Shown one piece after another: positions 1 to 11,181 of a DNA stretch of 64,000 nucleotides (within the stretch, counting starts at the first letter, position 1; every line of letters starts with the position of its first letter). A program made the position numbers and the translations under genes. The notes beneath the pieces are model-generated. The model ran no database searches and was not told the origin of the DNA. It saw only the letters and a program-made list of their open reading frames with translations. The stretch lies in NCBI RefSeq assembly GCF_963675165.1, contig NC_087388.1, positions 2,148,800-2,212,799 on the forward strand, in the 5' to 3' direction. The DNA comes from Halichondria panicea (Eukaryota; Porifera; Demospongiae; Suberitida; Halichondriidae).

Positions 1-1
1 G

Positions 2-517
2 TCAGATGCTGAAACTGAAATGTGTCGACTCACGTTATTGGCTAGAGTTTCGGAAGTTCAACAAAAAGCTTTAAGCAAGCGAATCCAATTTGCAATGAGA
101 GAAGAAACTGCTGTCACAATCTATACTCGTATGCTTCATAGCAGTGGCTGGAAAAATGAGAAAGTATCAAAGAAGAAAGAAGATGAGGTTGTAACTTTTC
201 TGAAAACTCTGGCCCAAAAATATGGTTTAGATGGACTAACGGAAACAGAGAGAAAAGATATTGTGAAAGCGATTGGTCTATCAAAGGGCCATTGGTTTAA
301 ATGTCCCAATGGACATTTCTACTGCATTGGAGAGTGTGGGGGAGCCATGGAAACAGTCAAGTGTCCCGAGTGTACTGCAGAGATTGGTGGTGGCCATCAT
401 CAGCTACTTGCTAACAACCAAGTGGCAACAGAAATGGACGGTGCCAGACATGCTGCATGGTCGGAAATGGCCAATTTGGAAAACTTTGATCCTGCACAAT
501 TACAGTTTGCTAATTAG
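2..517 (+). CDS. ZNFX1: ZNFX1-like helicase, copy 1, C-terminal end only
   Basis: This is the 3' end of a gene cut by the left edge of the window; the reading frame is open from base 2 to the TAG at 515-517. The translation lines up along its whole length with the C-terminus of the complete copy at 26247-31688: a helical linker, then an RZ-type zinc finger (IGLSKGHWFKCPNGHFYCIG, followed by CPEC). In mammals the RZ finger of ZNFX1 and RNF213 is linked to nucleic acid sensing and ubiquitin transfer. Relative to copy 2 it is clearly diverged and keeps about 20 extra residues, because copy 2 has TGA where this copy has TGG in the shared HAAW context. It is therefore an older paralog. The ATG at 20 is internal, not a start. 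Confidence 0.85.
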   Translation, partial: SDAETEMCRLTLLARVSEVQQKALSKRIQFAMREETAVTIYTRMLHSSGWKNEKVSKKKEDEVVTFLKTLAQKYGLDGLTETERKDIVKAIGLSKGHWFKCPNGHFYCIGECGGAMETVKCPECTAEIGGGHHQLLANNQVATEMDGARHAAWSEMANLENFDPAQLQFAN

Positions 518-1007
518 CAAAAAATACAAAGATGATTATATAGACTAGACATTTTGATTAGTTTTTCTTTCTTTCTAGAGTATATTATAGCTTCAAACGA
601 AAAGTATAGCAGTGCCGTATCGAAAATCATCGCTGCATTATTGGTAGATCTATTATAGATAATTCACTAGTATAGTGGTTTATAACTATTATTCTGCATT
701 TCAGTTAGACTATATATATTTTGTTGCTGCTTTTTACTCTCAATGGAGTAGGAAATGGGGGGGGGGGGTGGCCACCCCTTTACTTCAGAGCAAGAGGGTA
801 CTAGAATTACACCATTCATTGCGGATAAGCAAAAACTATACTAGTATAGTCTAGTTAAAAAGGCAAAAGTTGTAATTCCACAAATTATCATCGGTAAAGC
901 CAGGATCTAGGAGTGCATTCATTCATATTTATGCACTCCTGGTAAAGCGTATAAGTCAGCATAATGGGGGGTCAGTGATCGAGTGCCAAAAGTGGGTGGG
1001 GCTCAGT
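518..1007. other. Intergenic spacer between ZNFX1 copy 1 and the LRR gene
   Basis: No coding frame is supported. It holds a run of G (about 757-767) and the probable 3' UTR of ZNFX1 copy 1. The promoter of the following LRR gene should be here, but I see no convincing TATA box or other core element. Confidence 0.5.
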
Positions 1008-2523
1008 ATGAAGTTGCCATCCCAACACAACAAAATGGCAGGCAACTGTGAAGCATGTGTTCTGAAAGCTCTGAAATCACGCACAAAGAAACTATCTCTT
1101 GATAACAATGCGCTCAAGACACTCTCAGTGTCTGTAGGAAGACTGGGCTTTCTAGAGACATTGTCAGCTAAGAACAATGACCTCTTGTCCCTACCCGAAG
1201 AAATAGCTAATCTCAGACAGGTACGTATGCATGTGATGTGTCCTCCTCATTTTAGTACTGCTGTATATATCTACATCACTTTCTTGCAGCTGGGCTATTT
1301 GAATCTTGGTGGCAATAAGCTGCAGTCAATACCAACATGTGTCTGTGGTCTACCAAAGTTGCGGACCTTACATTTGTTCCGTAATTGTTTAACATCTTTC
1401 CCAAACCAATTACCAAGTAAGTTTACCATTAATTAGTACCACATGTCAAACAGGTTTAAGTTCAGATGATAAATGCTAGATAGCTTAGGTTGATCACTTA
1501 TGTTTTGGACATTACAATTACTCTTCATGAAAATAGTGACCAAAAATGTACAGAATGTCTCTTTTATTCGCAGGTACGTTAATCCTTCTAAATTTGAATC
1601 ACAATAATCTCACAACGATATCTCCAAGCATTACTCAACTAACTTCCCTCAAGCAACTCAGCCTAGCCAACAATGCACTCACTCAATTACCGCCAGAGAT
1701 TGGCACATTGCACTCCCTTGAAGAGCTCCACTTGAATGGAAATAACCTCTTCACTTTGCCGTACGAATTAGGAAAACTGAGAAATCTGAAGAAGCTAATG
1801 CTACAAAAGAACAGTATCAAAGCATTGCCTATTAGCATAGGAGAATGCAGAAAACTGTCCACTCTGGATGTGTCTGGAAACCAATTGGAAATATTCCCAG
1901 CAGAGCTGCAGCTGTTATCGTTCAGAGAATTTCACTTTGAGAACAATCCCCTACTACCCTACATCCCCGTCCCCGCTGATCAGTACCAGGAGGTCATACC
2001 ACTGAAGGTGAATGCAGTGAATATGTATACTGTACAGTCAGATTGAGATACCTCTTCCTAATGACCTATAAATGTACATGTATGTTGATAGCATCCCACT
2101 TTGTACAGACCCTGCTTAAACCATGGTATAGAACCATAAAAATAAACACTAGAGATAAATAATGGAGTAGCAATCTTGATGTATAGAGCCTGAAACACAT
2201 GTGAGCTACGTGTAATATGGATGCGTATGCATGTGCATAATGTTTTTATGCACTTGGTTCTTGTGTAACTACTTTCACTGCTTCTACAGGAGGTGGCGTC
2301 ACGTGCAATAGTGACTGAGATACGTAAAGACAGTGCACTGTTGTCAGCCATGGTGAGCTACTACCCTGGTGTCCAGGACCAGTTAGATAAGGCTGGGGAC
2401 TGTGCTGTGTGTGGGCAGCCATTTGTGAGCCTCTGGCTGGACTGTGTGCACTTTGAGCTCTCTAAAAAGGTGCAGTGCTTATTGTTATGCCTCAGCTATG
2501 CACATTTCAGGTTTACTTATTAA
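1008..2523 (+). CDS. LRRC58: Leucine-rich repeat protein, LRRC58-like, four exons
   Basis: Exons read as 1008-1220, 1290-1416, 1574-2007 and 2290-2523; all introns are GT-AG (69, 157 and 282 bases) and all joins keep phase. The protein is a run of LxxLxLxxNxLxxLP leucine-rich repeats followed by a short Cys-containing tail (CAVCGQPFVSLWLDCVHFEL). That tail resembles the C-terminal segment of LRRC58, and the total of about 335 residues is near LRRC58 length. Two start codons are possible, ATG 1008 and ATG 1035; both have A at -3, and the second also has G at +4. Upstream codons in frame are not preceded by another ATG. The 3' end is uncertain: AAG/GTGCAG near 2469 could be a donor leading to a further exon that I cannot find. 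LRRC58 is an intracellular substrate-recognition type LRR protein in animals; no role can be read from this sequence. A relic of the same gene lies at 32490-33000. Confidence 0.7.
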
Positions 2524-4269
2524 TTTTTTAAGTGCCCTGAGAGTGTGATTTTTTTAACGGGGCTTGATAATGATTCTAAAACATTGTAACAATCTTCTAG
2601 TACCTGCTATTACCGTATAGCGGGGTTGTTTTCGATTTTTGCATGTACAATAGGTCTTACTAAAAGTCCATGATAAGAGAGAGAGTATCAAGAAGCCTCG
2701 CTTTATATCAGATGTATTCGTAAAGTACGTGACTTTCTGTTTGAAACATGTGCAATAACAAGCTTCCTTGAGGCAAGTAGCGACTCCAGGTGCTCGGATT
2801 GGTCAGTTACCTAGCAGGAAGTCACGTTACTTTCCGATGTAAGGTCATGTTTCGTTCGATATACTCTCTCTTTTTTATGGACCCTTGGTCTTACGTCACT
2901 ATTTTTAGTGTACGAAAGTTTAGAATATGAAACATTTAATTGGGTAGCGTCACCGACGAAAATTACCCGCTATAGTGTCCTTGATGCATATAATTATAGT
3001 ATTTGTCACACTTGTGGTTTTTGTGTAATGATTTGTTATCGTTAGATAAAGTTTGTATATGGGAATATGCTAGTGTTAGTTGAGCCATGTATGGTTTGTT
3101 GTCCTTCATTTCCATAGTGTTAGTGGAGCATAATTGGCCCAGTTTAGTTATATTTAAGCCCTCTGGATTGGGTCAGTGGATTCTAGGGATTCTAGTGCTT
3201 ACGATTATCCGCCAAAATGATTTACATGTGAAAGTAGCTTGTATAAGGGTGCTGGCCCACCTATGCCCACACACTGTTGCTAAGGAAAACTAACTATGAA
3301 ACTGCTGCCAGTAGAGACATGGGTCCTTCACTATACTTAAAAGCACTATCCTACTAGTGCCTACCTCAAGAATCAAGAAGAAATATCACCCAGAAGAGGT
3401 ACAGCAAGCCATTTTTAGTGAATAGCTAAAAATGGTTCCGCTTAGAAAACCACTAGTGCATGCTAGGGACTTGGTTTTTATATCATTTTATGCTGTTTGA
3501 AATGCTTTTCAATATTACAGAACGTTTTTTTAGAAACATCCTGTGTTGTTCAATTTATAGACTTTTTTGCTGTGACACACCCAGTTTAGAAAAATCTAGA
3601 CCATATATGGATCAAAACTCTCTGTAATGTTATTAACATGACATCATGGGTTAACTATGTAAATATAGGCCCTATCCTGCACGTGGAACTCCAGATTGAA
3701 CGTTTTAACGCTTACCCTCTATGGTAATGACTAAATAGCTCGCAAATGAAAGCCACGCCCCCAAATGATATTGCGGTAGTACGGTAGTACAAGGTACGTG
3801 CGAGCGCAGCCACAACTAATGAGATATAATGCGCACGCAGTGATTGTAAACATTGCGTGGGCAATTATTGCAGCCATACTATCTACATTCTTGTGGTTAA
3901 ATGTTATCAATTTGTTACTATGGGCCAGCACCCCTTTGTTACGGTACTAAAATTGCTCTATATATAGCAACAATTTGAAATTTCTATAGGTGTTCCAAAA
4001 GCTCCACACAAGCTCTCAAGGGTATTTGCCGATGAAAGCACAGCTCTGCTCTTACAAGTGTTTTAATTCAGAAGGTCACAAACTGTTTGGCATTGCAGAA
4101 CCACCAATATTTTAGCGTTTTATAACTATTTGTAACCACCATTACAGTTTTTCAGAGAACGATGTAAGATTATTTTCAGTTTATACGGTTAATTATAATT
4201 GTGTGATTGGGCAAGAGAACGTTCATGTAATAAAATGTGAGTATAATTATGTCAATGTAACTGTATAAG
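2524..4269. other. Gene-poor region with one MITE
   Basis: Apart from the MITE at 2611-2977 I see no gene. The open frames here are short and lack splice or homology support. Much of 3940-4260 is conserved with 33120-33420 in the second unit, so it belongs to the duplicated locus and probably contains the 3' flank of gene m. Confidence 0.5.
2611..2977. mobile_element. MITE of the TACCGTATAGCG family
   Basis: The left end TACCGTATAGCGGG matches the inverse of the right end CCCGCTATAG. A second inner inverted pair is present (TAAAAGTCCATGATAAGAGA near 2657 against the inverse near 2870). Related elements occur at 6617-7180, 21392-21633, 24719-24933 and 25015-25213. No coding capacity. One member (21392-21633) has an empty paralogous site showing a TA target duplication, so the family is probably mobilised by a Tc1/mariner-type transposase. 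Confidence 0.65.
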
Positions 4270-4788
4270 TTAAGCATGTTCAATGCCTAAAGTTGATCTC
4301 AAACTGATATGAATATTCCTTCCTCGCTTGTCAACGTGAAACTTATAATGCTCAGTGTCCACTTCTAGCAGATTTAAAATTGTTTGATAAGTGAGTGATA
4401 AATTCTTGTCTAATAGCTCAAAATCATCCCAGCATGTGTCCGTCATTACGCACAATCTTCTGCAGTTATTATCTGTAGAATCTTTAGTTCGATGCTGCAA
4501 ATATTCTTGCAAATCATTCTTGTAACTTGGGTATAAGCAGCTCACAATGTGATAGTCATTCAGCCAACTTTTTCTAGTTGTGTCCACTAGTATAATAGTA
4601 TTGTTGGTATCATGCTTTGTTGAATTCATCGGTAGCATTGCATCTGTAGAAAATGAGTTCCATTGCTCCATTGAAGACGTCTTCCTCACCGAGAACAAGT
4701 GCTTATCGAACTGAAGTTGAAATTTTCTGGTCTCATTCACATTCTGTCTGTCAGTTTTCAGATTATAAGCAATATCAGATTTGGCCAT
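4270..4788 (-). CDS. Gene m, copy 1: unrecognised 172-residue protein
   Basis: One uninterrupted exon on the minus strand, ATG at 4788 in a good context (ATTATGG) and TAA at 4270-4272. I do not recognise the family. The protein is acidic to neutral, with no signal peptide or membrane segment. The most conserved part against the second copy at 33475-33990 runs from QFDKHLFSVRK through TRKSWLNDYHIVSCLYPSYK to LDKNLSLTYQTILNLLEVD and FHVDKRGRN. The conservation is at protein level and includes the start and stop regions, so this is a real gene. It is divergent from gene p (start 5254) and 466 bases away, an arrangement kept in the second unit. Confidence 0.65.
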   Translation of the reverse strand: MAKSDIAYNLKTDRQNVNETRKFQLQFDKHLFSVRKTSSMEQWNSFSTDAMLPMNSTKHDTNNTIILVDTTRKSWLNDYHIVSCLYPSYKNDLQEYLQHRTKDSTDNNCRRLCVMTDTCWDDFELLDKNLSLTYQTILNLLEVDTEHYKFHVDKRGRNIHISLRSTLGIEHA

Positions 4789-5253
4789 AATGTTATAATT
4801 ATAGCTACCGTCTGTGGAGAGTAGATCTCTTTTATAGTTATGTATTGTGTGGGCGTTAGTTTATTCATTATACTTCCTGTTTATTTAATGAAATCATTAC
4901 CTATTTTGGAAAACTTAGTCTCTTATTACCATTTAGGGTAATGGACTACTCACATGATCGTGTGTGAGTGCATTGTGTGGGAGTTCAGCTATTTCATGCA
5001 GTGCATTCATTATGCATGCCTCTGTTTATTTATTTGGGAAAATAACTTGGTCTCTTATATTGCCATTTAGGGTACTGTTTATAACTCGTGACTCGTAACA
5101 ATAATAATCATTATGTGTTTACAGGCACTCACATGATTAGCTACACATGATCGTGTGCATGTGAGTTGTACTAATAAGATACATCTTTATCGTAAGGAAT
5201 TTATTCATTAAACTTCACTCATGAGGATATTATTATAGCCACTCAAGTTGAAG
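4789..5253. promoter_or_regulatory. Shared spacer between divergent genes m and p
   Basis: The spacer separates two head-to-head start codons and must hold both promoters. It contains a near repeat (TCACATGATCGTGTG near 4951 and ACACATGATCGTGTG near 5145), each with an ACATGATCGTGT-like palindrome. The equivalent spacer in the second unit (33991-34468) has diverged and gained a MITE. Bidirectional control is an inference from layout only. Confidence 0.35.
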
Positions 5254-6172
5254 ATGTCAAAGGAAATACGGCCTGATAAAGGTGTTATTAGTTACATGTA
5301 TTGTTAACCTGTACATGTATGTATAGTTGTATATGTGAATCTTTTGTAGTGATTTGATCAATATAATTATGTTCTCTATATACACAGGCTGTACATGTTC
5401 TATGTTTGACATGAAGCTCTGTACACATATTACAGTGTCAGCATTAGTAAAAGAGTGTGATAATGTTGAAGAATTGTCAGAGAATACAGCATCGATAATT
5501 TTTAATCCAGAAATTCGAATATTAATTCAAAAATTCTTACAACAACTGTCTTGCCGCATGACAGAAAAAGATTTCATAGCTTTCATGAACCAGCCAAGTG
5601 TGACTCTTTTATCAGGATCAGAACAGGTGTCTGCATTATGCTCAGCTGTGCAAGCTATTGAGATTCACTCGGAACAGTTTCAGTGGTTTAAGCTAGTCCA
5701 GCTTCAAAACTGTGTAGAAATTCTCAACAATTGTTTTGAGTTACAAATAATACTGGACAAAATTCGGGGATATTTTAATTCTTACATTGAGCATAGAAGG
5801 ACCAAAATTCTGAGCCAGAAGGACTGTTTTATCGCTTTCAAAATAGACCCAATGTACAAATACTTCCAAATGATTGATCTACGTATGATGGAAGCGTGTA
5901 TAAGTGCGTACTACCATGATAAATACGAATTAACGCCACCGGTTGATATACGTTATTGGGTGTGTTATAAAGGATACAAATCTTCATTCAGTGGTACCCA
6001 CCCCATTCAAGACAGCCTTTATGACAGTGGTCGTAGCTCGTTCGTGGAAAAAACGTGTAAGCTTAGAGTTGGTAGTGCGTCTGTCACAGGTGTTAATGCG
6101 CAAATGTTGGATGTTTCCTCTCATTGCAAGAAATTTAAAGATCAAGAATCTATAAAGCCTTTCATCTCTTAA
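5254..6172 (+). CDS. Gene p, copy 1: unrecognised ~270-residue protein, two exons
   Basis: Exon 1 is 5254-5281 (ATG TCA AAG GAA...) and ends AAAG/GTGTTA; exon 2 starts at 5388 after ATACACAG and runs to TAA at 6170-6172. The join restores one codon and reads MSKEIRPDKGCTCSMF. The same two-exon form with the same phase is seen in copy 2 (34469-35701), which fixes the start. I do not recognise the family. It is mostly helical in appearance, with a strongly conserved core (SVTLLSGSEQ, HSEQFQWFKLVQLQNCVEIL) shared almost word for word with copy 2 and a Ser/Asp-rich tail (DSLYDSGRSSF). No membrane segment. It lies head to head with gene m. Confidence 0.7.
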
Positions 6173-6616
6173 TCCTAACTTCACAGCTTGGATTTTTGAC
6201 CCATCGATTTGTCTGTCTATAATGGTCTAATCTCTAATCGAGATCTAATGGTCCAGAATCTAAATTTCGAATTGTCTTTCAACTATCTAGACTTGCTATT
6301 AATTAAGACTTTATTAGCTAGTCTATCACAATCACATTGATCACTATATAGTCTTGTATAATTATACAGTTTTAAATTAATGTAGTGTACATAATTATAA
6401 TAAGCATTATTGATATGATTATTGAATTATTACTTAATTGGTATAGTATACTCATGTAAATCCAACTCGGATGATATTGATAAAACTCAGGATGTGCATG
6501 CATGGTCAAGATAATATTGATATGAAATCGAGGCTATTCAAGCTATAAGCAGTACAACGAGCACACTAAGTGTGTTAATAAATTACACATAATTATGTCT
6601 ACAATTGATCTTGATT

Positions 6617-7180
6617 ATCGTATATAGCGTGTAATTTTCGTGGGGTAAATCGGTATTTTCATGCATGGGCAGGCTGACTTCTAGTCGGGCATCGCCGCCC
6701 TCCCTGAAGGAGGTCGGGAATCAAGCCTATATCCACAGTTTTGTTCTGGCCTGTTACGCAATAGTATCATGAAATCATTCATTCTATGCATGCCAATAGC
6801 GATAAATATTGTTTATTAAAGTGGGTGTTGGCCACGCCTCTCAATTAATCCAATGTGTGCAAAATTCACACGTGCATGGTAAAGTTGAGTGGGTGTGTTG
6901 AGATGCAATCTGGTGGAATTCCGAACAAATTAAACTGTGGATAGGCTTGATTCCCGACCTCCTTCCGGGCAATGGTATACAGGGCGGCGGTGCCCGACTA
7001 GCTGACTTCCACAAACATTTTCCCTACGAAAACCTATATATAGGCGTGGTTTACCAGAACAACATACAATGTGTGCAGGCAATGAATTAAGTCAAACGGA
7101 ATTTTTATTCACAAAATCACCGCTTCAAAGATAAACGATTTTTTACCCCACAAAAGTTATACCCCTATATATAATAATTA
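6617..7180. mobile_element. TACCGTATAGCG-family MITE, split by a later insertion
   Basis: The ends read CGTATATAGCGTGTAATTTT on the left and the inverse on the right, with CCACGAAAA-type subterminal repeats. It is the same element as the uninterrupted copy at 24719-24933, which shows AGCTGACCTCCACGAAATG where this copy is split after GCTGACTTC. The right boundary is approximate. Confidence 0.65.
6682..7000. mobile_element. 319-bp MULE-like MITE with 9-bp target duplication
   Basis: Terminal inverted repeats of about 60 bp begin TAGTCGGGCATCGCCGCCCT and end with the inverse (one mismatch). The flanks are an exact 9-bp duplication GCTGACTTC (6673-6681 and 7001-7009). A related element of exactly the same length with a 9-bp duplication is at 51370-51688; both share GGAGGTCGGG...AAGCCTAT in the repeat arms. 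Nine-base duplications and long repeats fit the Mutator superfamily. It is non-coding and younger than its host MITE. Confidence 0.8.
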
Positions 7181-7572
7181 ATTATACAGTATAGCCTTGT
7201 GGAACGGCTATAATAATTATATTACTATTTATCGCTATACCAATGAATTATTATAACTACAGATCTTGTTCTATTTGTGCGCCACTGCATGGAAAATCAA
7301 TCTTTTGTGGGCGCTATAATTATAGAAGAAAGACAATAATTATAGCCAATTCTATAATCTTAGTTTTGATAGTAAATTTTTTGCTACACTATAATTATAT
7401 AAATCGTGAGGTTCTGAGGGGATACACATTAACTGTATATAATTATAATTATAGACCGTTGTTTGCAAGCCTGTTTTTGTGCTCCATGCAGCTATCTGTA
7501 TACTGTCTAAAAAAATTGATAGTATATAGGCTGCATGCAATGGTGACTCCTGTATAATATATAATAAATTAG

Positions 7573-7678
7573 GGAGGTGGCTCGCTCTAACTCCGGACTG
7601 CTGGTCTCCCCCACTTACAAGGCACTGATGACTCCCTTTGGGTCACCTCCAGAACTGTCGCTATGGATTGTGGAAGTA
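7573..7678 (+). pseudogene. Orphan relic of C18orf63-like exon 2
   Basis: This stretch matches exon 2 of the C18orf63-like gene (52464-52569) nearly base for base, including the acceptor AG and the whole open frame (GSPPELSLWIV). The neighbouring exons are absent and the donor is altered (GAA/GTAAAA instead of AAG/GTATAA). It marks where unit 1 of the tandem duplication once carried this gene, and it follows genes m and p just as in unit 2. Confidence 0.75.
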
Positions 7679-7863
7679 AAAACATTGTCTTAACATACAA
7701 TAATGTATCTGTAATCGCCATGCACATGAGGGTATAATTGAGCATTTTATATTGTGGTGTACAGCTGTGCAGCGAAAAATTCTTATAGCGCCTTATGCTG
7801 GGAGGAAGCAAAGAAAAGCCGGATACTAGAAATTTTCAGTGCATGCTATATATATAGTTATAA

Positions 7864-8159
7864 CAGGAGTGTATGAAGAGAAGTTGTAGCAGTTGTAGTG
7901 TAAACCACGTTACGGTACAAGTATGTCATACGACGTCACTATCAGACCGCATCTTAAGTGGGTGCGTAGGTGTAGTGGTTAATTAGTTAAAAATGATATC
8001 AGCATACACGCATGTGGTTTGTACTTCCAGCCCACATTTAATTTTATTCATCCATGGCACAGTTTACACAACAACTACAAGTGTTAGTGATGGATTCAGT
8101 CCGAGATGTATAGAATGGAATGTGTGTGGGAGTCGCATACTCCTCTTCGTACACTCCTG
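7864..8159. mobile_element. 296-bp MITE, CAGGAGTGTATGAAGAG ends
   Basis: The terminal inverted repeat CAGGAGTGTATGAAGAG has its inverse at the right end, and a GTTATAA duplication lies on both sides. A longer relative at 23295-24283 is the same element with another MITE inside. It is non-coding. CAG...CTG ends and a 7-8 bp duplication suggest the hAT superfamily (inference). Confidence 0.65.
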
Positions 8160-8407
8160 GTTATAATTATATAATTATTAAAGAAGAATACAATCAATTT
8201 GTTTGTGGATGGATCAAAGAAGTGCGTGCGATAGAAGCAGGAAAATACGTCAATCGTAACTGGTCGAATAAGTTCTCTATATAATTCAGTCTGTGCTTAT
8301 TATACATGCACACTAGTGAACTGCTCAAGTTCAGCATTGCTCCTGTGGATGAGACCAAGAGCATTTTCATTAAGGCACTCATATAATGAAAGCACCGCTG
8401 GTGCCGG

Positions 8408-9408
8408 TGTCATAAAATTTTAGGCCCCCCATGAGATTGGGCCCCCCCCGGGCCTAGAATTTTAACATTTTAGGCCCCCTCTTAAAATTTTAGGCCCCCC
8501 ATTAACAGCATAACAGCGGTAACATTATGGACAGTGCATTCTCAAAATACACCAATACAGTCTTCTATGGTCTTCACAGTCTATGCAGTGCCAGTTACTG
8601 AATGCAGCTCTCCTCACACACACACACTTAATGCATGTACAGTACTGTCAGTAGTATACCACTGGTCTCACAGCCATCACACTGCACCATGTCATTCTAT
8701 GAATCAGGCCTCATGCAGCACGAAGCACATAGGTGCCAACTGTCCCGAATTGGTCAGGACTGTCCAAGATTACCCTTGTTCGGAAAGGAAACTGCTATTG
8801 TGATTCCACCATGTTAAAACAGTTTCTCTCTTGACTTCTATCTGTGATTCCACATTACTTGAGAGCTGAGCCAGTGATGCTATTGGAGCATCCCCACAAC
8901 AATTTACATCTTCTATGTATAGGAAAACATGGAGGAAGATATGAATTGTTGTCTTTGCACTGAAAAATTGTGTGTTTTATACTTTTTTGTCCTGAAATTT
9001 GGCTGAGAAAGTAAGCACGAAGTTGCAAATATGGTGATAGCTATGCAACAACATCGATTGTCTTACAGGCAGATCCAACATTGCAGAGCTGCATCAAAGC
9101 CATTAACTCTTATAATGAAAGGTAAATCTTCCTTCACTTTGAATTCCATAATAGAATAATAATGCAAACATTTTTGCTACTTTGATATACAGAGTCTTTG
9201 CATGCATGCAGTCTCTTTGATGCTTTGTCAACTAATAGAGCTAACCTTACCATATTATTATATCTCTTTGACTTCGTTCTATCGTGCAAGGATAGCAGAA
9301 GAGGGGGGGCCTAGAATGTTAACAGTTTGGACCCCCTGGGGGGCCTAAACTGTAACATTCTAGGCCCGGGGGGTGCCTAAACATGGGGGGGCCCAAAATT
9401 TTATGACA
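8408..9408. mobile_element. Non-autonomous CCGG-targeting element, copy 1
   Basis: The ends are TGTCATAAAATTTTAGGC and the inverse, flanked on both sides by CCGG (8404-8407 and 9409-9412). Internal GGCCCCCC...AAAATTTT blocks repeat near both ends. The middle is shared with copy 2 (15471-16624) and contains a short coding-looking piece (M-E-E-D-M-N-C-C at about 8929) also found at 32713-32760, so it may have captured host sequence. TGT...ACA ends with a 4-bp duplication match the adjacent Ginger-like element, which probably mobilises it. Its right CCGG is also the left duplication of that element. Confidence 0.75.
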
Positions 9409-11181
9409 CCGGTGTAGAAGCGATATGGGGCTCCCCCCGTTTTCGGGGCCCCCCGGCCCTAAAACGCTAGCGATTTGGGCCCCCCCTACGGCCCTATTTC
9501 ACTAGCGCTTTGAGGCCCCTCCAGCGATATGGGTCCCCTATAGATGATCTGCATGGGCAACCACAAAGTGCTGACCATTCGCTCAAGTAAAATTCCCTGC
9601 TGATCTATCCCACAGTGCTGACTCCATAAATCTCTCACAATGTGCTGACTCTAGGTGCTGGCTGACCCATGGGACCAAGCTCTCTTGCTGACACTGATAG
9701 TCCAGATTTACTACACACTAGCACCCTCAGGCTCGCCCAATCATGCTAAGTAGAGTCTGAGGTCTCCCACATAGTGCTTACCATTCACAAAGTCATGGTG
9801 ACCAAGCTCTCTTGCTGACTAGTGTAGTAGAGCTTGGTAACTATGACTTGCAAACACAGTTAGTTGTCAATGAATCAGGTGTATATAAAGACAATGCAGT
9901 ACAGTTTGGCTAGTATTTTAGTTACTGTATAGTCTACATTGCTCCCACAATTCCGAAGTCAGTGAAAATGGACTCCAAAGTGCAAATTGGCTCCTCTAAG
10001 TTGCAAATGGAAGAACAAGAAACTGAGACGTAGCCATATGCTGCCATCACTACTTACCTACAATCAGGCATGTATCCACCAGACGCTGACAAAAAGGAGA
10101 AGCGTGGCCTCCGCAAAAGAGCGAAGTATTTCGTGCTGTTCAGGGGCAAGCTGCAGTATGTAGGAGGAAATAAGAAGAACACTCCTAGATTGGTAGTGGA
10201 AGGTGAAGAAGACAGAAGAAAGATCATTGAGAGCATCCATGGGCAAGCTCATCTAGGAAGAGACAAAACACTTTCTCAGCTAACTCAACGATACTACTGG
10301 CCAAACATGTACAAGACAGCATGTGCCTACGTAAGTTTCAAATTTATATGCCTTGTTATAGTGCAGGTGTTTGGTGCATTGAACGGTATTTCTCTTGCAG
10401 ATTGCTTCATGTGACCAGCGCCAAAACCATAAGTTGCATAAAACTAATGCAACACTTCATCCCATTCCTGTTAAAGAAGAAGCCTGCATGGTATCAGGTT
10501 GGAATGGATTTAGTGGGACCTCTGCCTGTAACTCCAGCAGGAAACAAGTTCTTGATGACAATTACAGATTACTACACAAAGTGGGCTGTAGCTGCTGCTC
10601 TAAAAGACAAAACTGCATTGTCAGTAGCCAACGTCTTATACTCGGTATAATTATATAAATTATGTACTGTGCATGCAATGGCCCTTAGTTATAATTATTT
10701 ACTGTAACGCAGGTATTTTGCACATACGGCTGCCCTATACTGTTATCCTCAGTGACTAAGGAAGAGAATTTGTCAATAAAGTTACTGAGGCACTCTTTAA
10801 AAGAACAAACACACAGCATAGAATCACTTCCGCCTATCATCCTCAAGTAAGAAGCATGCATGCACATAATTAAATACTGTATAATAAATTATGGCATATA
10901 TAGATATACTTTCACACCACCCCAGAAAGGAAGTTCGAAAAAGGAGTGAACGTTTTTACTTTTACCTAGTGCAAAAAGGAGTGAATACATGCAACTATTA
11001 TAATTATGGTATAATTATTATGGCTAATTACTGAATTTTCAGACTAATGGCCTCACAGAGCGATTCAATCAGACAATCTGTCGTTCTCTCAGCAAGTTAG
11101 TGAATGAAGCACACAATGATTGGGATACAAAGCTAGAAACTATTCTGTTTGCATACCGAGTGTCGAAACACCGATCAACCG

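Larger units (their letters stand above)
6173..7572. other. Non-coding stretch with nested MITEs
   Basis: No gene is supported. It holds the TACCGTATAGCG-type element 6617-7180 with a MULE-like element inside it (listed separately). The open frames at 7240-7560 are AT-rich chance frames. Confidence 0.5.

Noticed and set aside
7243-7557. Plus-strand 104-codon frame rich in Asn and Tyr
   Set aside because: It is made of TATAATTATA-type repeats, which read as Y-N-Y; composition alone explains it.
10395-10658. The 87-codon frame as a separate protein
   Set aside because: It is the H2C2 end of the integrase continued in the wrong frame after a frameshift near 10480; it has no own start or domain.
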